Shown here: positions 8,953 through 18,169 of the stretch, in pieces
Layout: every line of letters starts with the position of its first letter
Position numbering within the stretch: position 1 is the stretch's first letter
Source: Streptomyces ipomoeae 91-03
Lineage (GTDB): Bacteria; Actinomycetota; Actinomycetes; Streptomycetales; Streptomycetaceae
DNA length: 64,000 nucleotides
NCBI RefSeq assembly: GCF_000317595.1
Contig: NZ_AEJC01000397.1
Span: 62,001-126,000 of the forward strand
Direction of reading: 5' to 3'
The notes under the pieces: model-generated
What the model was told of the DNA's origin: nothing
Database searches by the model: none
What the model saw: the letters and a program-made list of their open reading frames with translations, nothing else
Program-made: the position numbers and the translations under genes

Positions 8953-10483
8953 CGGTCCCTGGGGCGAAGGTGCTGCCCGTGTCCTGCTTGTACGGCGGGC
9001 TCTGCCACTGCCCGGAGTCGAGCACCTGGCTCGGGTCCTGGACGACGAAGGTCCACGACCCGAGGTAGACGTTGTCGTGCCAGCGGTTGTGCTGCTTGCG
9101 GGTGATCGCCTCGGCCACCCGCTTGCCCTTGTACGGCGACCAGTCCGGATAGGTGCCGTAGTTGGAAAGCACCGCCATGCGGTCGCACTTCGCCGTGCAC
9201 TCGACGACGGACTTGTCCAGGACGAAGCGGTTGCCGTGGATGTCCACCCGCTGGGTCTTCCACCGGCAGTCGGCGTGGAGCGGTGCGGTGGCGATCGCCG
9301 GCTGCGCGCAGCGGTCCTTGTCCTTCACCAGCAACGTGCAGTCACCGGACGAGGTGTTGGCCGGGCTGTTGCAGAACCGGTCGGCGTTCTCCCACAGGGT
9401 GATCCCGTTCCAGTTGTTCTCCAGCACGTTCCGGTAGACGTCGATCTTGTCCGTGCGGGCCCGGACCCGTGGTTCGCCGCCGGCCTCGGACAGGTAGACG
9501 GTCGCGAACGGGAAGTTGTCGCCGCGGTCGGCGGACCTGCGGCCCTCGACCCAGTTGTTCCGCCGGATCGTGTTGTTCCGGATGACCGCGTTGTAGCTGA
9601 TCTCGTAGATCAGCGCGGCACCGTCATTGGCCTCGAGCACGTTGTTCTCGATGCGGAAGTCGTTGTTGTTGGTGTCGGCCCACAACCCGGCTCCACGGTT
9701 GTCGTGCACCCAGTTGCCGCGTATGTCGGCACCGTTGACGGCCCAGAACTTGATGCCTCCGGTGCAGCCGCAGCCCGGCTTCCGCCGCTCCCAGTCGCCG
9801 GTGTTGTTGCCCACGATCTCGTTGCCCTCGACCACCAGGTCACGGATGGAGTTGCCGGTCTTGTAGGCGTTCATTCCGTACTGGCCGTTGTCGCGCAGGC
9901 AGTTGGCGCGGACCTGCTGGCGGGCGCCGGCCATCAGCCCGGCGCCGCCGTTGTCCTGGATCGTGGCGTGCTCGATCACCCACCCGTCGGCCATGTCGTG
10001 GTTGACCACGCCCTCGTCGGTCGGTGCCACGAAGCGCTGCACGGTCAGGTAGCGGATGGTGACGTCGCGGGCGGTGCCGCTGAACGCGTACGCGTTCTTC
10101 TTCCCGCCGTCGAGAACCGCGCCCGGCGCGCCGAGGTAGCGGTTCCCCTTCTTGGCGATGACCTGGGCGTAGCGGTCCGGCTCAAGCCTGTGCTTGCCCG
10201 GTCGAAGCCAGAACGTGGTGCCCGGGGGGCTGCTCTTGGTCTTCTCCGCCAGGTCACCGATCACCCCGGGGTCGACCGTCACCGCGCCCGCCGGCGCCTT
10301 CGCCGGCCCGGCCGGGGGCTTGGCGCACACCCGGGCCACGGACGTGGAGGGCGCCCCGGTTGCGGAGGGCGCATCGGTCGGCTCGGCTCGGGCGTCCGGC
10401 GTGCTCGTACAGCCGGTCGCCGCCAGCAGGGCCAGCGCCAGCGGTGCCGTCGGCCACGCCCAGTGCCGCCTCTTGATCCCCAC
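8945..10483 (-). CDS. Right-handed parallel beta-helix lipoprotein (epimerase/lyase-like)
   Basis: The 512-residue protein has a signal peptide ending in a lipobox LLAATGC near residue 25, so it should be a membrane-anchored extracellular lipoprotein. A low-complexity Ala/Thr/Pro spacer leads to a long domain rich in Asn and Gly repeats (IRNNTIRRNNW, IEHATIQDNGGAG) typical of a beta-helix, as in polysaccharide lyases and C5-epimerases such as AlgG. The start is a GTG at 10481-10483, eight bases after the lyase stop. It may epimerise or trim the exported polymer. No catalytic residue could be assigned with certainty. Confidence 0.78.
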   Translation of the reverse strand: MGIKRRHWAWPTAPLALALLAATGCTSTPDARAEPTDAPSATGAPSTSVARVCAKPPAGPAKAPAGAVTVDPGVIGDLAEKTKSSPPGTTFWLRPGKHRLEPDRYAQVIAKKGNRYLGAPGAVLDGGKKNAYAFSGTARDVTIRYLTVQRFVAPTDEGVVNHDMADGWVIEHATIQDNGGAGLMAGARQQVRANCLRDNGQYGMNAYKTGNSIRDLVVEGNEIVGNNTGDWERRKPGCGCTGGIKFWAVNGADIRGNWVHDNRGAGLWADTNNNDFRIENNVLEANDGAALIYEISYNAVIRNNTIRRNNWVEGRRSADRGDNFPFATVYLSEAGGEPRVRARTDKIDVYRNVLENNWNGITLWENADRFCNSPANTSSGDCTLLVKDKDRCAQPAIATAPLHADCRWKTQRVDIHGNRFVLDKSVVECTAKCDRMAVLSNYGTYPDWSPYKGKRVAEAITRKQHNRWHDNVYLGSWTFVVQDPSQVLDSGQWQSPPYKQDTGSTFAPGTGG

Positions 10484-10491
10484 GCGCCCCC

Positions 10492-12477
10492 CTAGCCGCG
10501 GAACCTGAGTACGGTGGTGAACCCCGCCACGCCGTCGGTGAAACCGGTGCCGACCAGCGTGGTGGCGGGTTCCTTGCGCCCGAAGCCGGCGGAGTACCAG
10601 CCCAGCGGCGGATCGGTCTCGCCGCGATGCGCCCGCCAGGACAGCTGCCCGGGCAGGTCGAGCACCGCGGAGCGGTCCTCGCCGTCCCGGGTCCAGGTGA
10701 GCACCGCCCGGTTCCCCACGAGGTCCGCGGCGATCGCCGGGCCGAGGTGGAACGCCAGCCGCACGGCCCTGTTCGGGCTGTGTTGGCCGCGGACCTCGTC
10801 CACCACCCTCAGCTCCTGGCTCGCGGCCGTCAGCTCCACCCGGCGGCGGTGCACGGAGCCCTGGTAGCCGTCGTGCTCGGCACACCAGCGGGCCGTCCCC
10901 CCGTCGGAGGTGCCGGAGGTGTCCACGGCCAGGACCCGGCTGCGGGCATGCCGGGTCCACAGGAACGGGCCGCCGGAGACGGACTGGTCACCGCCGTCCA
11001 GCTGCAGGGTGTTGTGGCCGAGGGTCGACCGGAAGTACTGCCGCCACTCGGGCTGCCCGTGGTAGCAGTACGTCCCCGGGTCGGCGAGCACGTCGACCCC
11101 GTCGTGCCGGACCTCCACGGACAGCGCGTCCGCGTGGGCATGCGCGGCGATGGACAGGAAGCCGTGCGGACCGCCGTCGCAGCGGCACCAGATCTCCTCC
11201 GGACCGCGCAGGATGGTGAGCCCCGCGTCGGCGAAGTGGGCCGGTCGGTTTGCCGGGCGGGTCACGGCCGGTGCGGTGCCGTCCTTCGCGTACGGCCGGA
11301 TGAGCGCGGCCAGCAGCGGGGTGCGCACATCGGTGCCGGTCACCTCCGGCCACCAGGCGAGCCGGCCGAACACGGCGTCCCCGGTGGCCAGCAGCGAGGC
11401 CCAGCGGTCGGTGCCCGCGCCGTCCACGATCAGACCGTGCCCGTCGTCCGCGTCTCCCTGGCGCGGCGGCCGTAACCGGCTGTCCACGATGGCCGCGAGC
11501 GCGTCGGTCATCCGCAGCAGCACAAGGCGGATCGACTCGGGGACCGGCCTGCCTGCGGCATCCGCCTCGGCCACCGCGGCCAGGCCGAGTTCAAGGACGA
11601 GTCCGTGATACTCGGTGGCCAGCTCGCGGTTGAGGCCCGAGTCGAAGGTGTTGCTCCGCAGGTGCCGCTCCAGCGACCACAGTGCGTCGGCTCGCCAGCG
11701 AGCCGAGGAGGGGAACCACCCGAACGCGCAGGCCGCGGCGAACTGCCCGGCGGCCTCGGCGATGACGTGGTTGTTCGCCGAGGACCCCCGGCTGGGGAAG
11801 GCGGCCAGCCAGCGCTGGTGGTGCCAGATCTGGTTCAGGGCCACCGGGTTGTCCTCGAACAGCCCGGCCGCGCCCGGCCAGCCGTCGAGCAGCCGGCGGA
11901 TCCACACCCACGACAGCAGCCGGATGCCCAGCTCGATGCCGCTGATCCAATGGACGCCGCGCAGGGGTGGGTTGGCCGCCCACCACGACCGCAGGTGCTC
12001 GGCGACTCGCTCGGCGTACCGCTCGTTCCCGGTGATCGCGTAGGCGGCGGCGAGCACGGTGAGGTACTGGTGCCGGGACGGCTCCCAGATCTGCTTGATG
12101 TCCCCGACGGCGTCCTCGTTCCGGTACGGCACGTCGAAGGCGTAGTCCCAGGGAGCCCGGCGCCCGGTCTTCGGGTCGTACGACCAGTCCGGGTCGGTGA
12201 GGTCGTCGCGGACCACCCCGAAGTACTCGGCATGCCCGTACATGAGCCGGTCCGCCTCGGCGACGAGACGTTTCGCGGCATCGGGAGGTATCGCGGCGAC
12301 TGCCTCGGCGGGCAGGACCGCGGTGAACCGGGCGCCGGTCACGCTCGGGCAGTCGGGCCGCGCCGACCGCCACCGCCGCCTGCGCACCGCGTCGCCCACC
12401 CGGCCCGCGACCTCCTGCGGTCCCATCCGGGACAGCCGCCGCAGGTACCAGCCCGGACTCCCCGAGTTCACAGTCAT
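10492..12477 (-). CDS. Heparinase II/III-like polysaccharide lyase
   Basis: The 661-residue protein has an N-terminal alpha/alpha toroid with Trp-rich segments (WISGIELGIRLLSWVW and SSANNHVIAEAAGQFAAA) and a C-terminal beta-sandwich beginning near HAHADALSVEVRHDGVDVL. This is the order of heparinase II/III family proteins, which cleave uronic-acid-containing polymers by beta-elimination. The Asn-Asn-His of SSANNHV and the His residues of AAHAHAD match conserved active-site and metal positions. The ATG (12475-12477) overlaps the oxidoreductase stop. No signal peptide is visible, which is common for copies inside capsule and O-antigen clusters. Confidence 0.85.
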   Translation of the reverse strand: MTVNSGSPGWYLRRLSRMGPQEVAGRVGDAVRRRRWRSARPDCPSVTGARFTAVLPAEAVAAIPPDAAKRLVAEADRLMYGHAEYFGVVRDDLTDPDWSYDPKTGRRAPWDYAFDVPYRNEDAVGDIKQIWEPSRHQYLTVLAAAYAITGNERYAERVAEHLRSWWAANPPLRGVHWISGIELGIRLLSWVWIRRLLDGWPGAAGLFEDNPVALNQIWHHQRWLAAFPSRGSSANNHVIAEAAGQFAAACAFGWFPSSARWRADALWSLERHLRSNTFDSGLNRELATEYHGLVLELGLAAVAEADAAGRPVPESIRLVLLRMTDALAAIVDSRLRPPRQGDADDGHGLIVDGAGTDRWASLLATGDAVFGRLAWWPEVTGTDVRTPLLAALIRPYAKDGTAPAVTRPANRPAHFADAGLTILRGPEEIWCRCDGGPHGFLSIAAHAHADALSVEVRHDGVDVLADPGTYCYHGQPEWRQYFRSTLGHNTLQLDGGDQSVSGGPFLWTRHARSRVLAVDTSGTSDGGTARWCAEHDGYQGSVHRRRVELTAASQELRVVDEVRGQHSPNRAVRLAFHLGPAIAADLVGNRAVLTWTRDGEDRSAVLDLPGQLSWRAHRGETDPPLGWYSAGFGRKEPATTLVGTGFTDGVAGFTTVLRFRG

Positions 12478-14660
12478 CGCGTCCTCGCCAACGTCACCGG
12501 CGCGCCGCCCGCCAGGCCGGTCCGCACGGCGAGGGTGGCCGCCGTGGTGGCGACCAGCGACTGAAGCGGCACCGGCATCGGCCCGCCGGTCCGCACGGCC
12601 TTGATGAACGCGGCCAGCTCGGCGTTCTGGCCCTTGTCGCGGGCCTTGGGCAGCCGCGAACTGACCCACCGCTTGCGGCCGACCCCTCCGTCTGCAAACA
12701 GCGAGGCACGGACGAAGTCGTCGAGCCGCAGCGCACGGCCGTCCGCGACCAGGTCCAGCGTCTCCTTGGGGAAGTTGGATGGGCCGGTGGTGACGTAGCT
12801 GATGGTGGCGGTGGACCCGTCCGGGTAGCGCAGCACGACTTGGAGGTCGTCGTTGCCGGACGTGGCGACCGCGTACACCGAGACCGGGTCGGCGTCGAGC
12901 AGCCAGCTCGCCGTGTCGATGAAGTGTCCGCCCTCACCGGCGAACCGTGAACCCTCGGTGCCCTGTTGGAGGTACCAGCTGCCGTGCTGCAGTCGGCCCG
13001 CGTTGACCAGGTAGCGGAGGTTCGCCGGACCGGTCCGGGCGCCGAACCGCTTCCTGGCCTCCTGCAGCAGCGGCGCGAACCGGCGGTTGAAGCCCACCTG
13101 CAGCCGGTCGTTGCCGGACTCCTCCACCGCCGCGAGCACGCCGGCCAGTTCGTCCTCGGTGAGCGCCAGCGGCTTCTCCACGAACACGGTCTTGCCGGCC
13201 AGCAGTGCTTTTCGGGTCAGTTCGGCGTGCGAGCTGTGCCGGGTGACGACGAACACCGCGTCGATGGACTTGTCGCCGAGCACGGCGTCGAGGTCGGTGG
13301 TCGCCTCGGCGAAGCCGAACTTGCGCTGCGCGTTGGCCGCGGACAGCGCCGTCGTGGTGACGACGGTGGACAGCTCGACGCCGTCGCGCTGTACCAGGTG
13401 CGGCAGCAACATCGACGTCGCGTAGTTTCCCGCGCCGACGAACGCAAGACGCACCGGCGTCTTGGCGGCCCGGACCGGGCTCCGCTTCACGTCGACCTCG
13501 GGCACGGCCACTGCCGGGGCCTCCGCTTCCACCTTCTGTTCGGGGTAGCGGAACAGCACGGCCACGGCCTTCAGGTCGCCGTCCTTCAGGCTCTGGTACG
13601 TCTCGACGGCGTCATCGAAGTCGGCGACGTGGGAGACCAAAGGCTCCACGTCGACGCTGCCACGGGCGAGGAGATCGAGGAAGCACGCCAGGTTGCGGCG
13701 CTCGGTCCAGCGCACATAGCCGATCGGGTAGTCCCGGCCCTCCAGCTCGTACTCCGGGTCGTAGCGCCCGGGGCCGTAACTGCGAGAGAACCGGACGTCG
13801 AGTTCCTTCTCGTAGTACGCGTTCCACGGCAGGTCCAGGCGGCACTTGCCGATGTCGACGACCCGGCCGCGGTCGCGGCACAGCCGGGCGGCCAGCTCGA
13901 CGGGTTGGTTGCTGCCGCCGCCGGCGGCCAGGTACACCTGGTCCACGCCGTGACCGCCGGTGAGTTCGGCGACGGCGGTTTCCACGGCCGCGGACGCGGG
14001 GTCGCCGCAGGCCTCCGCGCCCAGGCGCTCGGCGAGTTCGCAGCGCACCGGGTCGGGGTCGGCGCCGACGACGCGGACTCCCGAGGCGGCCAGGAGCTGC
14101 ACCACCAGCTGCCCGATCAGGCCGAGGCCGATGATCAGCGCCACTTCGCCGAGCTGGGACTCGCCCTGGCGGACGCCCTGCAGCGCGATCGACCCGACGG
14201 TGCCGAAGGCCGCGTGCCTGGGCGCGAGGCCGTCCGGCACCGGGGTGTAGAGGTTCTTCGGCACCCAGTTCAGCTCGGCGTGCAACGCGTGCTCGTTGCC
14301 GGCGCAGGCCACGAGGTCGCCGACCTTCACGTCGTCGATCCCGGCGCCGACCTGCTCGACCACCCCGCACAGCGAGTAGCCCAGCGGCGTGTAGGAGTCC
14401 AGCTTGCCCATCACCTTGCGGTAGGTGGCGGGCACCCCGTTGGTGGCCACGCTCTGCATGACCTTGGCCACCTGGTCCGGCCGGGAGCGGGCCTTGCCCA
14501 GCATCGACATGCCGGCCTCGGACACCTTCATGAGCTCGGTCCCGGTGGAGATCAGCGAGTAGGCGCTGCGGACCAGCACACCGCCCGGCTTGCACCCCGG
14601 CACCGGCACGTCGAGCACCGCCAGCTCGCCGCTCTTGTAGTTCTGCACAACCTGTTTCAC
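12474..14660 (-). CDS. Two-domain oxidoreductase: zinc-type dehydrogenase fused to Gfo/Idh/MocA
   Basis: The 728-residue protein is a fusion. Residues 1 to about 370 form a medium-chain dehydrogenase with a GLGLIGQLVVQL Rossmann motif. After a short Ala/Val/Pro linker, residues from about 400 form a Gfo/Idh/MocA oxidoreductase starting LAFVGAGNYATSMLLPHL with the EKPLAL motif. Such bi-domain proteins typically sit next to heparinase II/III genes in surface-polysaccharide clusters, as here. The GTG at 14658-14660 has a GGGGA ribosome site before it. The substrate is probably a sugar or sugar nucleotide. Confidence 0.85.
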   Translation of the reverse strand: MKQVVQNYKSGELAVLDVPVPGCKPGGVLVRSAYSLISTGTELMKVSEAGMSMLGKARSRPDQVAKVMQSVATNGVPATYRKVMGKLDSYTPLGYSLCGVVEQVGAGIDDVKVGDLVACAGNEHALHAELNWVPKNLYTPVPDGLAPRHAAFGTVGSIALQGVRQGESQLGEVALIIGLGLIGQLVVQLLAASGVRVVGADPDPVRCELAERLGAEACGDPASAAVETAVAELTGGHGVDQVYLAAGGGSNQPVELAARLCRDRGRVVDIGKCRLDLPWNAYYEKELDVRFSRSYGPGRYDPEYELEGRDYPIGYVRWTERRNLACFLDLLARGSVDVEPLVSHVADFDDAVETYQSLKDGDLKAVAVLFRYPEQKVEAEAPAVAVPEVDVKRSPVRAAKTPVRLAFVGAGNYATSMLLPHLVQRDGVELSTVVTTTALSAANAQRKFGFAEATTDLDAVLGDKSIDAVFVVTRHSSHAELTRKALLAGKTVFVEKPLALTEDELAGVLAAVEESGNDRLQVGFNRRFAPLLQEARKRFGARTGPANLRYLVNAGRLQHGSWYLQQGTEGSRFAGEGGHFIDTASWLLDADPVSVYAVATSGNDDLQVVLRYPDGSTATISYVTTGPSNFPKETLDLVADGRALRLDDFVRASLFADGGVGRKRWVSSRLPKARDKGQNAELAAFIKAVRTGGPMPVPLQSLVATTAATLAVRTGLAGGAPVTLARTR

Positions 14661-14677
14661 CCGAAGTCCCCTGATTC

Positions 14678-16612
14678 CTAAGCCGTTTGCCGAGTGCTCT
14701 GGCCGGACCCGGAGGTCGCGTCGCGATACCAGTACTCGAGGGTCAGCACATGCCACAGATGCTTGGAGAAGTCCCGCTGCCCGGCGGCGTCCTCGGCGAC
14801 CATCCGCGCCAGCGCGTCGCGGCGCAGGAACCCGGAGCGGACGAGCTCGCCGTCGTTGACCACCTCGCGCACCAGCGGTGCCAGATCCCGGCTCATCCAG
14901 GCCCGCAGCGGGGCGCTGAACAGGCCCTTGGGCCGGTACACGATCTCCCGGGGCAGGACCGAGCCGGCCGCCTCCTTCAGGACCGCCTTTCCCTGCCGTC
15001 CGACGATCTTGCGATCACCGGGCACCGCGAACGCCGCCTTGACCACCTCGACGTCGACGTACGGAACCCGCACCTCGGTCGACGCGGCCATGCTGGAGCG
15101 GTCCGTGTACGTGAGGTTCAGGCCCGGCAGGAACATCCGGGCGTCGGTCAGGCACATGCGGTTGACGAAGTCGTCGAGGTCGTTGTCCTGGTAGATGTCC
15201 GCATGCTCGGTCAGTACGTCGTCGACCGCCTGGGCCAGGTCCGGATCGAGCAGGGCGAGCAGCTCCTCCTGGTCGTACATGGTGTAGCTGCGCCGGAACG
15301 CGGTCTCCTCCGGCAGATCGGCGAAGGAGAGGAACCGCTTCGCGAAGCGCACCGACCGGTACCCCCGGCGGCTCGTTGCGACCGGCAGCCGGTCCACGGC
15401 CCTGGACAGGCCGCGCCGCAGAGGCCGCGGGACGCGCTGGTAGCGCAGCGCGATCAGGTTGGCCAGGTGCTTGCGGTAACCGGCGAACAGCTCGTCGGCG
15501 CCCATCCCCGAGAGCATCACCTTGACCCCGGCCTCCCGGGCGGCCGAGCAGATCAGGAACGTGTTGATCGCGGCGGGGTCGCCGATCGGTTCGTCCAGGT
15601 GGTACGTCATCTGCGGCAGCAGGTCGAGCACGTTCGGGGCGATCTCGATCTCGTGCAGGTCGACGCCGAACCGCTCGGCCACCTGCCGGGCGTAGCGCAG
15701 GTCGTCGGGCATCGCCTCGAACCTGGCGTCCTCGGCGCGGAACCCGATCGTGTAGGCGGAGATCCCGGGTCGGTGGCGGGCCGCCAGCGCGGTCAGCCAG
15801 CTGGAGTCGAGGCCGCCGGAGAGGAAGGTCGCCACGGGTACGTCGGAGAGCAGGTGCTGCCGGGTCGACTCCTCGACGACGGCGGCAAGGTCCGGCCGCT
15901 CGCCGCTCCGGGCCCGCTCCCGGCCCTCGGCGGCGACGTCCTTCAGATGCCAGAACCGGCCGCGCTCCACCCGGCCGTCGGCCCGGCACCTCAGCCAGCT
16001 CCCCGGCGGCAGCTTCTCCGCTTCACGGAACGCGCACCGTGAGTCCGGCACCCAGTAATAGAGGAGCGAGGCCACCAGTGCCGCATGGTCCACCTCCAGC
16101 GACCCGCCGGTCGCGGCGGCCAGCGCCTTGAGCTCGGAGGCGAACACCAGGCCCTCGCCGCGCCGGAGCAGGAACAGCGGCTTGATGCCGAGCTGGTCGC
16201 GGGCGAGCACCAGGTCACCGGTGCGCTCGTCGAAGATCCCGAACGCGAACATACCGCGCAGCCGGGGCAGACAGTCCGTGCCCCAGCGCCGCCAGGCCTC
16301 GAGCAGCACCTCGGTGTCGGAGGTACCGCGAAAGCTCACCCCGGCGGCTGCCAGCTCGGCACGCAGCTCGGGCGCGTTGTACAGCTCGCCGTTGTACGTC
16401 AGGGCGAGGCCGTCCGAGACCATCGGCTGGGCGCCGGTCTCGGACAGGTCGATGATGGCCAGCCGACGGTGCCCGAGGTGCACTTCGCCGTCACCGACGG
16501 GGTGACCGTACCGGCCCGCCCCGTCCGGACCTCGGTGGGCGAGGGTTTCGGTGAGCCGGTCGGTCACCAGCTTCCCGTCCGGCCATCGGTAAGTACCTGC
16601 GATGCCACACAT
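14678..16612 (-). CDS. asnB: Asparagine synthase-like amidotransferase
   Basis: The 644-residue protein has the class II glutaminase N terminus with nucleophile Cys2 (MCGIAGTYRW), followed by the ATP-pyrophosphatase domain with SGGLDSS at residues 265-271. These enzymes hydrolyse glutamine and pass ammonia to an adenylated carboxylate. Copies within exopolysaccharide operons are thought to amidate uronic acids rather than make free asparagine. The presence of a nucleotide-sugar dehydrogenase in the same operon fits that. The ATG (16610-16612) lies just after the stop of the Wzz-like gene. Confidence 0.88.
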   Translation of the reverse strand: MCGIAGTYRWPDGKLVTDRLTETLAHRGPDGAGRYGHPVGDGEVHLGHRRLAIIDLSETGAQPMVSDGLALTYNGELYNAPELRAELAAAGVSFRGTSDTEVLLEAWRRWGTDCLPRLRGMFAFGIFDERTGDLVLARDQLGIKPLFLLRRGEGLVFASELKALAAATGGSLEVDHAALVASLLYYWVPDSRCAFREAEKLPPGSWLRCRADGRVERGRFWHLKDVAAEGRERARSGERPDLAAVVEESTRQHLLSDVPVATFLSGGLDSSWLTALAARHRPGISAYTIGFRAEDARFEAMPDDLRYARQVAERFGVDLHEIEIAPNVLDLLPQMTYHLDEPIGDPAAINTFLICSAAREAGVKVMLSGMGADELFAGYRKHLANLIALRYQRVPRPLRRGLSRAVDRLPVATSRRGYRSVRFAKRFLSFADLPEETAFRRSYTMYDQEELLALLDPDLAQAVDDVLTEHADIYQDNDLDDFVNRMCLTDARMFLPGLNLTYTDRSSMAASTEVRVPYVDVEVVKAAFAVPGDRKIVGRQGKAVLKEAAGSVLPREIVYRPKGLFSAPLRAWMSRDLAPLVREVVNDGELVRSGFLRRDALARMVAEDAAGQRDFSKHLWHVLTLEYWYRDATSGSGQSTRQTA

Positions 16613-16615
16613 GTC

Positions 16616-18169
16616 CTACCGCGCCTCCTGGTCGTTGTCCGGGACCCGTGCGGCCCACATCGCCTGCCGTTCCGCCCGCCGCCGGCCCTCCCCCACTGCC
16701 TGAACGGCGTGGGAGGTACCCCCACCGCTCTGCCGGGCCGGCGGCTCGCCATGGCCGCGCAGCGCGGTGTGCGGCCCGTCCCACAGCGTGCCGTCGGTCC
16801 GGTCACGCGGATCGGGGTCGATCAGCACCACACCGATCACCGGAATGCGCTGGTCCGCGAGCTGCCGCGCCACGGTGTGCAGCCATGCGGCGCTGCCGTG
16901 CCCGGCACGCACGACGAGCACGGTCCGGGTGCCGAGGTACTGGAGGTCGGTCCACGCCGTGCCGGGCGCCACCGAGCCGACGCCGAGCCGGCGCTCCTGA
17001 GGCGACACGGCCGCGGCACGCTCGCCGCTGACCACGGTCGGGTCTCCTGGCTTCGGGCGGCGGCCCGAGAGCCGCGGGCCGGGCAGACCGTCGATGACGG
17101 CCACCGGCCCGTCCGCCGCCAGTGCCCTGGCGACGTCCAGGGCGATCGCGCCGGCGCTGCGCGCACAGCCCAGTTCCAGCAGCGACACCGGTTCCGCGGA
17201 GCCTCGTACGGTGCGGGCAAGGCTCGCGGTGAGCCGTTCGCGTGCCGCCCGGGTCCGTCGGCGCTGCCACAGCCCGCCCGACCGGCGGGGCAGCTCCGCG
17301 ACGACCGAGGCGCCCAGGTTCGCGGCGATGTCCCGGCGCAGCACGGGACGGTCCGCCACCACCGTGCCGACCGCGGCCAGCGCGAGCCCGACGACGAGCC
17401 CGAGGACGAGCCCGATCGCGGCGTTGGTGACAGTGGCTTTGGGCAGGGAGTGCCGCACCGCGCGCGGGGCGTCCACGATCTGCGTGCCGGCGATGACCTT
17501 GGGCGTGCCGATGCGCGCCTCCTCGGCGCGCTGGTCGAAATCGGCGATCCGCGAGTTGAGCTCGGCCCGGCGGGCGAAAAGCGTCTCGATGCTCGCCGAC
17601 GCTTTCGGGTCGCTCTCCGGCGATCGGTTTCCGATCGCCTTGTTGATCTTGGTGAGCTCGTCCCGCATGCGGTCACGCTGGTCGAGCAGGGCCTCGGCCT
17701 CGGCGTTCGCGGCTTCCCGCATCCGCCTCACATGGTCCGCGACGAACGCGTCGGCCAGCGCCTCGGCCCGGGCCACCGCATCCGCGTCGCTGTCACCTGT
17801 CACGGTGATCTGCAGCAGGTTGTTGGTCAAGCCGGTGCCCCGGTAGTCCCGCATGAAGTCCTCTGGATTTTCCGGGGACTTGAGGGTCCGCAGGGCCTTG
17901 TCGGCGATCCGCGTGGTGTGCAGCAGCTCGACGTCGGTGCGGATCAGCGTTCCGGTGTCGTTCGGCTGGTCCTCCTGATGGGTGACCAGCACCTTGGTCA
18001 CCGCGGTCGGTGGCGGCGGCAGCAGGACCGCCACCGCCGCGCCGACCAGCAGCCCGAGCAGCGCCAGGGAGCCCCAGAGGCGGCGGCGCCTGCGCACCGC
18101 CACCACCAGCGCCTGCAGGTCCAGCAGCGGAGCGGCGGCCGACGACTCCGCGGTCTTGCTCGTCGTCAC
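16616..18169 (-). CDS. Wzz-type chain-length determinant protein (copy 2)
   Basis: The 517-residue protein has a membrane helix at about residues 33-53, an extracellular coiled-coil region (about 60-245), and a second helix in a segment reading GLVLGLVVGLALAAVGTVVA. A cytoplasmic domain without a clear Walker A motif follows. This is the layout of Wzz/polysaccharide co-polymerases, which set polymer length with Wzy. The GTG at 18167-18169 overlaps the preceding gene's stop (GTGA). Near the C terminus the protein contains a Gly/Thr/Val insertion encoded by a dispersed repeat (16686-16725). It is probably a paralogue of the following gene. Confidence 0.8.
   Translation of the reverse strand: MTTSKTAESSAAAPLLDLQALVVAVRRRRRLWGSLALLGLLVGAAVAVLLPPPPTAVTKVLVTHQEDQPNDTGTLIRTDVELLHTTRIADKALRTLKSPENPEDFMRDYRGTGLTNNLLQITVTGDSDADAVARAEALADAFVADHVRRMREAANAEAEALLDQRDRMRDELTKINKAIGNRSPESDPKASASIETLFARRAELNSRIADFDQRAEEARIGTPKVIAGTQIVDAPRAVRHSLPKATVTNAAIGLVLGLVVGLALAAVGTVVADRPVLRRDIAANLGASVVAELPRRSGGLWQRRRTRAARERLTASLARTVRGSAEPVSLLELGCARSAGAIALDVARALAADGPVAVIDGLPGPRLSGRRPKPGDPTVVSGERAAAVSPQERRLGVGSVAPGTAWTDLQYLGTRTVLVVRAGHGSAAWLHTVARQLADQRIPVIGVVLIDPDPRDRTDGTLWDGPHTALRGHGEPPARQSGGGTSHAVQAVGEGRRRAERQAMWAARVPDNDQEAR
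16686..16725. repeat. Dispersed Streptomyces-type repeat inside a coding region
   Basis: An imperfect hairpin with the arms ctcccccact and the matching gtgggaggtaccccc lies in frame in the Wzz-like gene. I recognise this sequence family as a short interspersed repeat common in Streptomyces genomes. It adds about 13 residues (GGGTSHAVQAVGEG) to the protein. Confidence 0.65.
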